64,000 nucleotides of DNA from Weissella cibaria KACC 11862 (GCF_000193635.1 NZ_AEKT01000044.1:20230-84229), one strand, 5' to 3'; shown: positions 51,742-60,391, numbered from the stretch's first letter. Program-made: numbers and translations. The notes: a model not told the origin generated them from the sequence alone.

Positions 51742-53097
51742 TTAGGCATCACGTTTTTTAATACCAATACCTGTCCAAGCTGATAACAATGAAAAGACTG
51801 GTGACAACAATGAGAAGAATACAAATGGCGCAAACACGTGCACCGGTACGCCTAAGGTTTGCGCGGCAAAACTACCGGCAACACCCCATGGTACCAAGTA
51901 GTTTACGACCGTTCCCGAATCTTCAACTGAACGTCCCAACGCTAAGCGTGATAAGCCCACACGGTCAAAGGCTTGTTTCCATAATTGACCTGGCAGAATC
52001 GTTGCCAAGTATTGTTCACCAATCATGAAGTTCGCCGCAATGCCAGTCACGATGGTCCCCGTAATCACACCAGCGCCATGCTTAATTCGGTTCGCAAGTG
52101 GCATCATCACAGCTTGTAAGATTTTCTGTTCGGTTAACAAGCCACCAAGTGCCAAAGCCAGCATGATAATAATCACCGTTGGCATCATTGCTAACATACC
52201 ACCCCGGTTCAAAAGTGACTGCAACATGTCGTTCTTAGCGGCAGTTTTGAAACCGTTTAGCAAAACATCGGCTAGCGTTGTCATATTATGATTCAGTAGG
52301 AAGTAAGCGCCTGTTACACCAACGTTCACCAACAAGGTTGGAATTGCGGGGATTTTCGCCCAAGCCATCCCGACTAACAATACCAATGGCACCACTGTCC
52401 ACCACGTTGGCGTTAGTAAACCGGCTAGATGATGCAATTCAGCAGCGGATGCCCCGGCATGCCCCGTTCCTAACACAATAAAAATGATAAATGACACAAC
52501 CAAAGCAGGCAACGTCGTCCACATTAAGTTTTTAATGTGCGCAAACAGATCTGTCTCTGCAATTGACGAAGCCAGGTTGGTTGAATCTGACAATGGTGAA
52601 CTTTTATCACCAAAAATAGCGCCCGACAATACCGCCCCGGCAACCAATGCTGGTGAAAAGCCCATCGCCGTACCAACACCCATTAGTGCCACCCCAACCG
52701 TGGCTAGCGTTGTAAAGGCTGACCCAATCATCGACCCGACAATCGCTGTCACCAACAAAGCACTCGGCAAGAACCATGCAGCATTGGCGACGTTGAACCC
52801 CAACCACAGCATTGTCGGAATGACATTTGTGCCCATCCATAGGGCAATCAACATACCAATCAGCAAGAACAAAAACAACGGTGCTAATGCCGTTTGAATG
52901 CCGGCCAGTAACTGGGTTTGAATATCGTCCCAAGTTGCGCGACGTAGTTTGGCAAAAATCATCGTTGCTAACAAACTAATAAGCAACGGTACGTACGGTG
53001 ATAATCCGAGGCCAATAATGCTACCACCAAAAATAATAACTAATAAAATAACGAGGATTAATGCGTGCCCAAATCGCGGCGTTTCTGTTTGTTTCAT
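51742..53097 (-). CDS. NhaC family sodium-coupled transporter, T-box controlled
   Basis: Membrane protein of 451 residues with about 11-12 hydrophobic segments and the family motifs IGSAFTTLATVGVA and FGDKSSPLSDSTNLAS. NhaC-family members are annotated as Na+/H+ antiporters, but several are amino acid or malate/lactate exchangers. The T-box leader says this one is induced when a particular tRNA is uncharged, so amino acid uptake is the better guess. A 32-codon ORF overlaps its start (ATGA). AAAGGAG precedes the ATG. Confidence 0.88.
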   Translation of the reverse strand: MKQTETPRFGHALILVILLVIIFGGSIIGLGLSPYVPLLISLLATMIFAKLRRATWDDIQTQLLAGIQTALAPLFLFLLIGMLIALWMGTNVIPTMLWLGFNVANAAWFLPSALLVTAIVGSMIGSAFTTLATVGVALMGVGTAMGFSPALVAGAVLSGAIFGDKSSPLSDSTNLASSIAETDLFAHIKNLMWTTLPALVVSFIIFIVLGTGHAGASAAELHHLAGLLTPTWWTVVPLVLLVGMAWAKIPAIPTLLVNVGVTGAYFLLNHNMTTLADVLLNGFKTAAKNDMLQSLLNRGGMLAMMPTVIIIMLALALGGLLTEQKILQAVMMPLANRIKHGAGVITGTIVTGIAANFMIGEQYLATILPGQLWKQAFDRVGLSRLALGRSVEDSGTVVNYLVPWGVAGSFAAQTLGVPVHVFAPFVFFSLLSPVFSLLSAWTGIGIKKRDA

Positions 53098-53192
53098 CGT
53101 CCGATCTCCTTTAATTCATTACCGAGTGTCTTGTTAGTTGCCATAAGCGTCGATAACGAATTAACCCGCCGACGCCAGTAACTATTGTCCAT
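53094..53192 (-). CDS. Candidate 32-residue ORF translationally coupled to the NhaC-family gene
   Basis: An open frame of 32 codons (starting MDNSYWRRRVNS) between the T-box terminator and the transporter. Its TGA overlaps the transporter ATG (ATGA). GGAGGA lies 14 bases upstream of its ATG, which is long; the same ribosome site is ideally spaced for another ATG at 53199 that reads only five codons. The peptide is hydrophilic and has no recognisable domain. It may be a leader peptide, coupling device or chance frame. Confidence 0.45.
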   Translation of the reverse strand: MDNSYWRRRVNSLSTLMATNKTLGNELKEIGR

Positions 53193-53216
53193 ACCCCATG
53201 CTTCAGTCCTCCAATA

Positions 53217-53258
53217 CAAAAAAAGTCCCAGTAATGTGTCAACACACATCACTGGGAC
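53217..53258 (-). terminator. T-box-controlled terminator
   Basis: Minus strand GTCCCAGTGATGTGT pairs with ACACATTACTGGGAC around a short loop, then TTTTTTT. It is the terminator that competes with the T-box antiterminator. Confidence 0.92.
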
Positions 53259-53413
53259 GAATCATCAAAATCCGCGGTACCACCCAAATTAATTGAGACT
53301 AATCGCCTCAATTCACTTTACTGCTATTAGGTTGTAAATAGTTCAGTCGTTACACCTGCGCCACTCACAGCAAACCGTGGCTTCTCTGCCATACAATGTA
53401 ACGTCCTACCGAT
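53259..53413 (-). promoter_or_regulatory. T-box riboswitch with short Stem I
   Basis: The minus-strand leader contains the conserved T-box GGGTGGTACCGCG (complement of 53271-53283). Upstream are a Stem III hairpin (AATTGAG/CTCAATT) and a compact Stem I with AGAGAA and GGTTTGCTG elements, closed by CGTTACA/TGTAACG. The TGGT in the antiterminator bulge implies a tRNA with discriminator A. The specifier is not certain; GCA (alanine) on the 3' side of the internal loop fits A73, GGT (glycine) does not. The leader is unusually short. Confidence 0.88.
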
Positions 53414-53419
53414 GAACCA

Positions 53420-53448
53420 AGTTTACGGGAAGTGTTAAAAGATGTCAA
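53420..53448 (-). promoter_or_regulatory. Promoter of the T-box leader
   Basis: Minus strand TTGACA (53443-53448), 17 bases, TAAACT (53420-53425). Predicted start about 53413, so little RNA precedes Stem I. Confidence 0.75.
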
Positions 53449-53466
53449 CAACAAAATGAGATGTTT

Positions 53467-54981
53467 TTAATTGTTATCCGAAATTTGGTACGCTTGCAAA
53501 TATCGTTCCGTTTGCAAATCAAGCCAATATTGTGGATTAAGCTCCTCGCCCGTTGCCGCATACAAAATTTGAGCAGGTGTTTTTGATGCGCCGTATTGCC
53601 AAATATTCGCCTTACGCCAATCAAACAACGGTTGGATGTTTCCAGCAGCCAGCAAGCTGTTGATATCAAGTGTTTTTGCCATTTCGTGACGGAATTGGGC
53701 CGCATACAAATGGCCAAGGGCATATGATGGGAAGTAGCCAAAATCACCGCCGGCCCAGTGAATATCTTGTAAGATACCTGTCAAATTTGATGGTGGTCGG
53801 ATACCTAGGTATTCCTCATACTTTGCATTCCAAAGGGCTGGTAAGGTTGCAATATCAATATCATCGTTAAAAATAGCTTTTTCAATTTCATAACGAATAA
53901 TGATATGCAACGGATATGTTAATGGATCAGCTTCCGTCCGAATTAGACTAGCCTGTGTTTTCATCCACCCTTTATAGAATGTCTCAAAATCAACATCGTC
54001 TAAGACACCATGGAAAGCCTGTTGCATAATTGGATAATCATGACGTAAGAAGGCTTCTGAGCGGCCAATCATTACTTCATTAAATAACGACTGTGATTCA
54101 TGAATACTCATTGCTATTGATTTATTAAACGGTGTGTAATCCCATTTAGGCGCAACATTCTGTGCAAAGAGACCGTGACCGGCCTCGTGCAAGATTCCTA
54201 ACACAGCCATTTGAAAATCAGTGGCTGACCACCGGGTTGTAATACGGGCATCATTACGATTCAAATCTTGCATAAATGGGTGCACCGTATCGTCTAATCG
54301 ACCTTTATTAGGATCATAACCTAAGCGAACGGCCGCATCCCAAACATACGCCCGTTGGTCACTAACCGCGACCTCTCGCTGTAAAAAGTCGTCTGCCGGT
54401 TCAGTTCCTTCTGTTGCCAAACGTTCACGCAGCGCAACAACCCCCGCCTTTACCTCTGCAAAAACGGCATCTAGCTTTGCAACGGTTAGCCCTGGTTCAA
54501 ACTGATTCAGCAACACATCATATGGTGTCGCCTCATCTTTACGCCAGTATGTAATAAAACGACGCTTTAAATCAATTAGCTGTGCCAAATATGGCGCATA
54601 AATGGCGTAATCATCTTGTTCGCGGGCTTCTGCCCAAGCATCCTGCGCTGTTGAAGTCAACTTGTTAAAAGCAATGTATTCATCAGCCGGCACGGCTGCA
54701 TCACGCTCATAGTCTTCCTGGAACTTAGCAAAAAGTGCCTGTTCGTCGGCTGACAATTCATCCCCGTGTCCTGCGAAGTACGCAACCAAAGCCTTGGCTT
54801 GATCACCCGTCGAAACACCCAGATACTTTTCTGTTAAATAACTTTGCAATTCTGCGCGGAACTCGCTGGCATCCTTAGGCATACCAGTCAGCTGGTCCCA
54901 CCCCGCTAAAGCCATAGTTTCTTCCAGTAAAGCTTGTTCCTTGAGCAATGCGCGCAAATCCTGTCCTGTCAATGTCGTCAT
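53467..54981 (-). CDS. M32 family metallocarboxypeptidase
   Basis: Removes amino acids from peptide C-termini in the cytoplasm, supporting use of imported peptides. The 504-residue helical protein has the zinc motif HEAGHGLFAQN near residue 265 and the downstream HESQS motif near 295, plus the family stretch around IRPPSNLTGILQDIHWAGG. The start at 54981 has GGAGG six bases upstream; the ATG at 54987 abuts that site. Confidence 0.92.
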   Translation of the reverse strand: MTTLTGQDLRALLKEQALLEETMALAGWDQLTGMPKDASEFRAELQSYLTEKYLGVSTGDQAKALVAYFAGHGDELSADEQALFAKFQEDYERDAAVPADEYIAFNKLTSTAQDAWAEAREQDDYAIYAPYLAQLIDLKRRFITYWRKDEATPYDVLLNQFEPGLTVAKLDAVFAEVKAGVVALRERLATEGTEPADDFLQREVAVSDQRAYVWDAAVRLGYDPNKGRLDDTVHPFMQDLNRNDARITTRWSATDFQMAVLGILHEAGHGLFAQNVAPKWDYTPFNKSIAMSIHESQSLFNEVMIGRSEAFLRHDYPIMQQAFHGVLDDVDFETFYKGWMKTQASLIRTEADPLTYPLHIIIRYEIEKAIFNDDIDIATLPALWNAKYEEYLGIRPPSNLTGILQDIHWAGGDFGYFPSYALGHLYAAQFRHEMAKTLDINSLLAAGNIQPLFDWRKANIWQYGASKTPAQILYAATGEELNPQYWLDLQTERYLQAYQISDNN

Positions 54982-55042
54982 ATCCATCCTCCAGTTTAAT
55001 CCGTGCGTTTATTCTAATCTAAATTTAATAAAAACACAAATA

Positions 55043-55072
55043 AAGGTGAGATAACAATTGTTATCCCACCTT
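55043..55072. terminator. Terminator between the carboxypeptidase and permease genes
   Basis: AAAGGTG(A)GATAAC pairs with GTTATC(C)CACCTTT; the loop is AATT. Ends the permease transcript. Confidence 0.85.
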
Positions 55073-55084
55073 TTTACATATGAT

Positions 55085-56464
55085 TTAGTTAAATTTCATA
55101 CCATATTTTTTATGACTGTACCAGCCATAACCCACGGTCCAAGCAATGCCACCTAACGCAGCAATTGTATCCGTCTTATCCAAGAACAATGTCACAAAGA
55201 TAAAGAGAAAGAATAGCAACGTCAAAGGACTAGCAACTTTATAAAACGGCATCTTAAACCCGTCTTCAATGAAATCTGCACTGGCCCGATACTTGCGGTG
55301 CGCAATCATGATTAAGCTATAAATAACCAAGGTAATCGCTGCCGTAGCTGACGCAAAGAAATTAAACGCTGACTCAAAAATTGGTAATGCGTTAATCACA
55401 GGTGTAAGCATAATCAAAATCGCTGAGAACAAAATTGCGCGGGCTGGAATCGCCTTTGTTGACAAGCGCTTGAAGTAGTCTTGCCATTTACCGGTATTTT
55501 CAAGGGCCAGCGCGTAGACATCACGACCAGCTGAATAAATCAGTGTGTTTAATGCTGACATCGCAGCGGTCAACACCACAAAGTTCAGCAAAGCCGCCGC
55601 CCAATCAATCCCGATTAACTTAAAAATAAAGACGAACGGGCTTTGATCAGCTGGTAAATAATGCCAATCATAAATTGACATGATAATGGCCAAAGCTCCC
55701 ACATAGAACACCAAAATACGGAACAACACCGTGTTAATTACCTTAGGCATGACTTCACGTGGATTTTTGGTTTCAGCAGACATCAAACCGACAAATTCAA
55801 TTCCCACGAATGCAAAGAATACCATTGGGAACGCCATCATAAAATTCATGCCCCCATTTGGAAACAGCTGGAAATGGTGGGTAATGTTTGCAAATGACAC
55901 CACCCCACCGTGAACGCCTGGTGTTTTAAAGCCGGTAATCATCATCAAAATTCCAGTAATGATAATACCCAGAATGGCAATAATTTTAATTGAAGAGAAC
56001 CAAAACTCCGCCTCTCCAAAAAATTTGACTGCGACCAAGTTCACACCAACCAATAGTAACATCACGACAATTTCAATTAGCCATGCCGGCATCGTTGGTA
56101 GCCAGAATTGGACATATTTACCAATCGCCGTTAACTCCGCCATTGCCGGTAAAATTAACGTAATCCAGTATGACCAGCCAACGAAGTGACCAGCGCCAGG
56201 CCCCAGATATTTAGACACAAAACTCACAAACGAATTGTTATCTGGGTCTGCATAGAGTAGCTCGCCGATTGCGCGCATCATAATGTAAAGGAAAATTCCC
56301 GTTAATAGGTACACGAACAAGATCGATGGTCCTGTCAGACTAATCGAGTCGCCCGCACCTAGAAATAATCCCGTACCAATTGTGCCACCAATGGCAATCA
56401 TCGTGACATGTCGTTTAGACAAACCCCGTTGTAATGAATCTGGTGCCGTATTTTTATCAGCCAT
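55085..56464 (-). CDS. APC-type amino acid permease
   Basis: Proton-coupled uptake of an amino acid. The 459-residue protein has about 12 hydrophobic segments and the family motif MIAIGGTIGTGLFLGAG in the first. Further motifs are GEL near residue 67, FAFVGIEFVGLMSAETKNPRE near 220 and SAGRDVYALA near 320. It is close to the AAT group (gamma-aminobutyrate, proline, D-Ala/Gly permeases), but the substrate cannot be told. AAAAGGAG precedes the ATG. Confidence 0.9.
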   Translation of the reverse strand: MADKNTAPDSLQRGLSKRHVTMIAIGGTIGTGLFLGAGDSISLTGPSILFVYLLTGIFLYIMMRAIGELLYADPDNNSFVSFVSKYLGPGAGHFVGWSYWITLILPAMAELTAIGKYVQFWLPTMPAWLIEIVVMLLLVGVNLVAVKFFGEAEFWFSSIKIIAILGIIITGILMMITGFKTPGVHGGVVSFANITHHFQLFPNGGMNFMMAFPMVFFAFVGIEFVGLMSAETKNPREVMPKVINTVLFRILVFYVGALAIIMSIYDWHYLPADQSPFVFIFKLIGIDWAAALLNFVVLTAAMSALNTLIYSAGRDVYALALENTGKWQDYFKRLSTKAIPARAILFSAILIMLTPVINALPIFESAFNFFASATAAITLVIYSLIMIAHRKYRASADFIEDGFKMPFYKVASPLTLLFFLFIFVTLFLDKTDTIAALGGIAWTVGYGWYSHKKYGMKFN

Positions 56465-56790
56465 CCCCGACTCCTTTTTAAATCATAACTTTATTTGTTT
56501 TATTACGGTTGCGTTTACAGCAACGTTGAATATAATACCACATTTCCCCGCCTTGAAACATGGTTTTATGCAAAGATATACAATTCTAAACCGTATATCC
56601 ATAAAATATGCATATATACATAAAAACACCCACGATTTGGTTAGAATCACGGGTGCTCTTATGTATATGGTTATTGTTTAATTAGGTTAGTATTAAACAT
56701 TATATGAGAAAAGTGTCGAGTCGGTTAACTCTCAACATTAGCTATTCTACCGACTCTTTGTCATCAGCGGGGAAAACTTCCCGCTCATGT
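56465..56790. other. Intergenic region with three hairpins
   Basis: No gene seen. It holds the extended -10 promoter of the permease (minus TGGTATTAT, complement of 56532-56540) and the terminator at 56621-56655. Two GC-rich hairpins without T runs also lie here: GAGTCGGT/ACCGACTC (about 56716-56756) and AGCGGGGAA/TTCCCGCT (56767-56786). Both lie in the 3' untranslated RNA of the double-HTH gene. Confidence 0.5.
56621..56655 (-). terminator. Terminator downstream of the double-HTH gene
   Basis: Minus strand CACCCGTGATT pairs with AAATCGTGGGTG, then TTTTTA. It lies about 135 bases after the stop codon, leaving a long structured 3' end. Confidence 0.75.
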
Positions 56791-58461
56791 CTACTTTTTC
56801 GCCAAATGTTCTCGCCACATAGCATTAAACAACGTTTTGTACTTATCGGTAATTTCAAATTCACCAACTAGTTCATCATAGTCAGCAAAAAAATCAACGA
56901 GGTGGCCAACCGCCTCTTCTGGATTAGTGAAGTATGTGCGGTAGTTTTCATACATCAAGAAGCGCCAACGCCACGAGGCATACTTTAGTGCCTTGTCATC
57001 GCGTTTTTGCTCTTCAAACGCAACTTGTAAAAGCGCATCCAGTAATTCTTGGTTACCTTCAAACATTGCTTTAAATATCGCATACTCAACGCCTTCAACA
57101 ACACGGTTGGCATAAGTTCGTTGCAAAATATTATCAACATCATTCGCGTGCGTCATATTCACCATCATATGGACGCCAGCCACTGAATCGACTGCCATCC
57201 ACGCCAATTTCAAAATACGAAATTCTGAATCATGCCAGGTGTCCATACTTTGTAGCAGCCGTTGCGCCTGTTGGCCCAACGACTTTGCTTCTTCGCTGGC
57301 ATACCACCGGCCATCCAGTCGACTACCAATGATCATGCGTAGCTCCAACCATTGTTCCAGAAATCCTAAGTGGCCAGTTTCGTCGTAGCGCATTTTCGCC
57401 TGCGCAACCGCCGTTGGTATAAACGTCTCAGCCACGAACTGAAGATTGTACTTCACACGATACGTCGCGTCATTAAATTGTGGTACAACGGCATCCAAAT
57501 CACCAGGCATTAACCCGAGATGTGGCATCAGCGTCAACAAATCGTTCACCCGAAACGACGCATCATCGTCATACATCCGGTAAACCTTGGTTTTTGAAAA
57601 ACCATATTGCGCCAGCTCCTGTACCTTGATCCGCTTATCACGAATAACTTGGTGCAAATAGTCACCAATACTCGTTAATTCAAATGGTGGCACAATTTCA
57701 GCGTAATACGATAACTGTTGGAGACCAGTCGGCGTACCCGTCTCTCGCACAGTCTGGGATTTCGTCCAGATATCGGTCATAGATACCTGCAAATCATTCA
57801 TCGTGATAACATCAATTTGCAATCGACGGGCCGCTGCCAAAAAGTTTTCAATACTGTCCCGACGGTTATCATTACCCGACATAATCCAACCGTTAATAAA
57901 ATTAAGTAACCGTTTCAACGATCGCATTTCCACATTTGAAGATCGCGTTGGCTGATGATTAATTGCATCGATTACAAATAACATCTTTTCCAGCATAATC
58001 TTTTTCGGGTTAATGATGTATTTTTGAACCGCTAACAAGTGAATTGATAACACCACTTCATAGAAAGTACTTGGCATATATTCGCGATACAAGACAATTG
58101 ATTTTACAAACGTTTGATACAACGGCCAAAAAGTTTTAGCATCCATTGTTTGTCCGTCAATTGCAAGTTTTGCCATATCAACAATCGTAAACGACCGTAA
58201 ATGCGTTAGCACTGAAATTTCTCGATTTTGAATGATGTCAGCTTCTTCAACTGTATGATAAAGTGCCTCAGAAAATGACATTGATAGTAATTCAAGTAAC
58301 TTGTGTAAATCCGCAACCGTTATATCTACTTCCCCGTTGATATAACGGTAATAACGTGACTTCGAAATACCAATTCGTTCAATATCTTCAATCGACACAT
58401 TTTTTTGTTGGCGACCGGCTGCTAAATTCGCCGCTAATGTTAATCGGGTAGTCTTATCCAT
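56791..58461 (-). CDS. Large regulator with two Rgg-like HTH domains
   Basis: The 556-residue protein has an HTH at residues about 15-60 (ERIGISKSRYYRYINGEVDIT) and a second at about 248-300 (LAQYGFSKTKVYRMYDDDASFRVNDLL). Each is followed by a helical region. It looks like a fusion or internal duplication of the type of regulator found in tandem at 15760-17551. No membrane segments. The ribosome site is weak (GAGAAA). About 420 bases upstream contain repeated TTGTACAAT and a terminator-like hairpin. The target and signal are unknown. Confidence 0.75.
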   Translation of the reverse strand: MDKTTRLTLAANLAAGRQQKNVSIEDIERIGISKSRYYRYINGEVDITVADLHKLLELLSMSFSEALYHTVEEADIIQNREISVLTHLRSFTIVDMAKLAIDGQTMDAKTFWPLYQTFVKSIVLYREYMPSTFYEVVLSIHLLAVQKYIINPKKIMLEKMLFVIDAINHQPTRSSNVEMRSLKRLLNFINGWIMSGNDNRRDSIENFLAAARRLQIDVITMNDLQVSMTDIWTKSQTVRETGTPTGLQQLSYYAEIVPPFELTSIGDYLHQVIRDKRIKVQELAQYGFSKTKVYRMYDDDASFRVNDLLTLMPHLGLMPGDLDAVVPQFNDATYRVKYNLQFVAETFIPTAVAQAKMRYDETGHLGFLEQWLELRMIIGSRLDGRWYASEEAKSLGQQAQRLLQSMDTWHDSEFRILKLAWMAVDSVAGVHMMVNMTHANDVDNILQRTYANRVVEGVEYAIFKAMFEGNQELLDALLQVAFEEQKRDDKALKYASWRWRFLMYENYRTYFTNPEEAVGHLVDFFADYDELVGEFEITDKYKTLFNAMWREHLAKK

Positions 58462-58480
58462 GGTTAATATTTCTCACGTC

Positions 58481-58515
58481 ACAAAAAAGGCTTCCAACCT
58501 GGATGATTGGCAGTC
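58481..58515 (-). terminator. Terminator-like hairpin in the leader of the double-HTH gene
   Basis: Minus strand GACTGCCAA pairs imperfectly with TTGGAAGCC, then TTTTTTG, only about 20 bases ahead of the gene's ATG. It could be an attenuator, or the end of a small RNA read from this region. Confidence 0.5.
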
Positions 58516-58703
58516 TTTTTACTCATGCAAGATTATGAGGTTGCATAATCCAACATTACTTTCTAAATAATATTTCCAGAACGTTTGGCTCTGATCTTCA
58601 AAGTATCAACTCAGACGCCGGACGTTTTAACATTCCGACAATCCGGTTCCACTTACTTTTCTTCACTTAAATATTGTACAACACTCCGTCAATATTCAGT
58701 TAA

Positions 58704-58754
58704 TCATTCCCTGGTGAAAACATACGGAATTGTACACCTAAACAAACGTTGCAT
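58704..58754 (-). CDS. Candidate 16-residue peptide upstream of the double-HTH gene
   Basis: ATAGGAGAAACTAA lies directly ahead of an ATG opening 16 codons (MQRLFRCTIPYVFTRE). Rgg-like regulators often pair with short peptide genes, which makes the location suggestive. The peptide is shorter than known SHP precursors and there is no clear -35 for it. Chance is quite possible. Confidence 0.25.
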   Translation of the reverse strand: MQRLFRCTIPYVFTRE

Positions 58755-58881
58755 TTAGTTTCTCCTATATTTAGCACGTGTTTGTAAAAACCAGACCGCT
58801 TTTGTGTATTTTCAAAAAACATAAGGTCGACTTATTTCCCATAAATTGTACAAGATTTATTCTTGCGAGCTATTTAGAGCA

Positions 58882-58916
58882 GTAAAAAAACCGCAAAGCA
58901 ATATTGCTTCGCGGTT
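58882..58916 (-). terminator. Terminator after the SDR gene region
   Basis: Minus strand AACCGCGAAGCAAT pairs with ATTGCTTTGCGGTT, then TTTTTAC. Confidence 0.9.
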
Positions 58917-58968
58917 GTCACGACGAATAATTGGTTTAAAAATCCGACTATTTCCTATATTTAATTTG

Positions 58969-59103
58969 CTACTGCAATTGCATCATTATGACATCCGCAA
59001 CCATGATAATAATACCAATAATTTGTATGACATTAGCTTGCTTCTTAACTGACTGATACCAGCCAAATCGCTGCACAATAATGGTGCCAATGAGTATGCC
59101 CAT
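58969..59103 (-). CDS. Candidate small membrane protein (44 residues)
   Basis: A short frame between the SDR stop and the terminator at 58889. It reads as two hydrophobic stretches (GILIGTIIV and IIGIIIMVADVIMM) joined by a basic loop. The ribosome site (TTGGGG, close to the ATG) is weak. It would be cotranscribed with the SDR gene. No function can be named. Confidence 0.45.
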   Translation of the reverse strand: MGILIGTIIVQRFGWYQSVKKQANVIQIIGIIIMVADVIMMQLQ

Positions 59104-59128
59104 CAAACCCCAAATATACTTTACATTC

Positions 59129-59842
59129 CTAGTGTTGTGGATTGTAGTTAACGACTGACCCATCTTCATTGATCACTTGACCATTGTGGTTCTGATCATC
59201 AAAGAAGAATGACAAAATCAACTCAGCCGCATTGTCCGTAGTACGAACGAAATCACCTTCAATGTGCCCATTCAAGTCCGTAGATACGGCCCCTGGCATC
59301 ACGGCAAAAATCTCAATTGGCATATTTTGTTGCTCAAACTCAAGACCGAAGTCCTTAGTCATAACGTTAAGCGGTGCCTTACCTGCCATGTACCCAAGTG
59401 GGTGCCACCATTTACCTGGTTCAATTGGCGTCGAAATATTGATAATCGTCCCACTGTTCTTTTGCAACACAGGCAAAAGCCCCTTCGTTAGTTCATATGG
59501 TCCGATAAAGTCAACCTTGTAAATATCAAGCAGTTCTTGTGTCTCGTACTCCCATGCTGTGCGATCCATATCACCGGAGATTCCAGCGTTATTAACCAAC
59601 AAGTCCAAGCCGTCATAATTTGCAGTGATGCTTGCCACTGCCGCATGAATACTGTCCAAATCAGCGACATCAACTAACAACAATTCTGCATTTCCAAACG
59701 TTTGCAACTCACGTACAGCTGCTTCACCGCGACCAGCATCGCGAGCGCCAACCAAAACGGTATAGCCCTGCTCCAACAATTGTTGGGCAATTGCATAGCC
59801 AATTCCCTTGTTCGCACCAGTCACTAAAGCTGTCTTAACCAT
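59129..59842 (-). CDS. Short-chain dehydrogenase/reductase
   Basis: Classical SDR of 237 residues with the cofactor loop VTGANKGIGYAIA, NNAGIS, the catalytic Ser in INISTPIE and YMAGKAPLN (Tyr and Lys). The Arg after the first strands (GARDAGRG) suggests NADPH preference. Carbonyl-reductase-like members accept many ketones and quinones; the natural substrate is not evident. AAGAAGGA precedes the ATG. Operon partner, if any, is the small membrane ORF downstream. Confidence 0.88.
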   Translation of the reverse strand: MVKTALVTGANKGIGYAIAQQLLEQGYTVLVGARDAGRGEAAVRELQTFGNAELLLVDVADLDSIHAAVASITANYDGLDLLVNNAGISGDMDRTAWEYETQELLDIYKVDFIGPYELTKGLLPVLQKNSGTIINISTPIEPGKWWHPLGYMAGKAPLNVMTKDFGLEFEQQNMPIEIFAVMPGAVSTDLNGHIEGDFVRTTDNAAELILSFFFDDQNHNGQVINEDGSVVNYNPQH

Positions 59843-59960
59843 TATTAATTATCCTTCTTTCTTTAAAACAGCATTATTATACGACTGGAACTTACGAAAA
59901 GTAAGGTCTTGAAATTATTTAAAAACCTGCTCTGGCAAGCTATCATTTCAACAATACAAA

Positions 59961-59990
59961 AAACCATCCAACCCGAAAGTTGGATGGTTT
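59961..59990. terminator. Bidirectional terminator after rpmE2
   Basis: AAACCATCCAAC pairs with GTTGGATGGTTT (loop CCGAAA-like) with A and T runs on both sides. Confidence 0.92.
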
Positions 59991-60013
59991 TTTCAGTATT
60001 GAATCGCTTAAAA

Positions 60014-60256
60014 TTAAGCCAAACCGTACTTCTTGTTGAACTTGTCGACCGCACCATCGGCAGTAGTAAACTTTTGCTTACCAGTGTAGAATGGGTGTGA
60101 ATCTGACGTAACTTCAACACGGATCATTGGGTACTCAGCACCTTCGAACTCGATCGTCTCGTTTGAAGTACGAGTTGAACCAGTCAATAGCTTGTAACCA
60201 GTAGTTGAATCAACGAAAACCACTTGGTGGTAATCTGGGTGGATATCAGCCTTCAT
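60014..60256 (-). CDS. rpmE2: 50S ribosomal protein L31, type B
   Basis: The 80-residue protein starts [10 protein letters not shown] and has the C-terminal [11 protein letters not shown] signature. It has no zinc-binding cysteines, which marks the zinc-free type B form. ATAAGGAG precedes the ATG. An extended -10 (TGTTATTAT, complement of 60317-60325) lies upstream. Confidence 0.96.
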   Translation of the reverse strand: MKADIHPDYHQVVFVDSTTGYKLLTGSTRTSNETIEFEGAEYPMIRVEVTSDSHPFYTGKQKFTTADGAVDKFNKKYGLA

Positions 60257-60391
60257 CGTGTTTCTCCTTATCGCCCTGGATCTATAAGAACCAGAGTCAG
60301 TTTATTTAACCTGAATATAATAACATATCTTCAGTAAGAATGGTAGACTCTTAACCAAAGAATTTTCCGAATGTCGTCACGTAAAACGCGC

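Larger units (their letters stand above)
58462..58888. other. Long upstream region of the double-HTH gene with TTGTACA repeats
   Basis: No sizeable gene. On the minus strand the motif TGTACAAT occurs three times (complements of 58673-58680, 58728-58735 and 58844-58851); it is half palindromic and also looks like a TACAAT -10 box. A 16-codon ORF with a good ribosome site lies at 58704-58754. Hairpins ATGCAA/TTGCAT (58525-58546) and a terminator-like one at 58481-58515 precede the gene. Confidence 0.5.

Noticed and set aside
53182-53199. Five-codon ORF with an ideal ribosome site in the transporter leader
   Set aside because: Too short to list as a gene, although it may influence ribosome loading on the 32-codon ORF.
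58485-58680. 6S RNA or another known structured RNA
   Set aside because: The length would fit, but the ends do not pair and I cannot match a conserved core.
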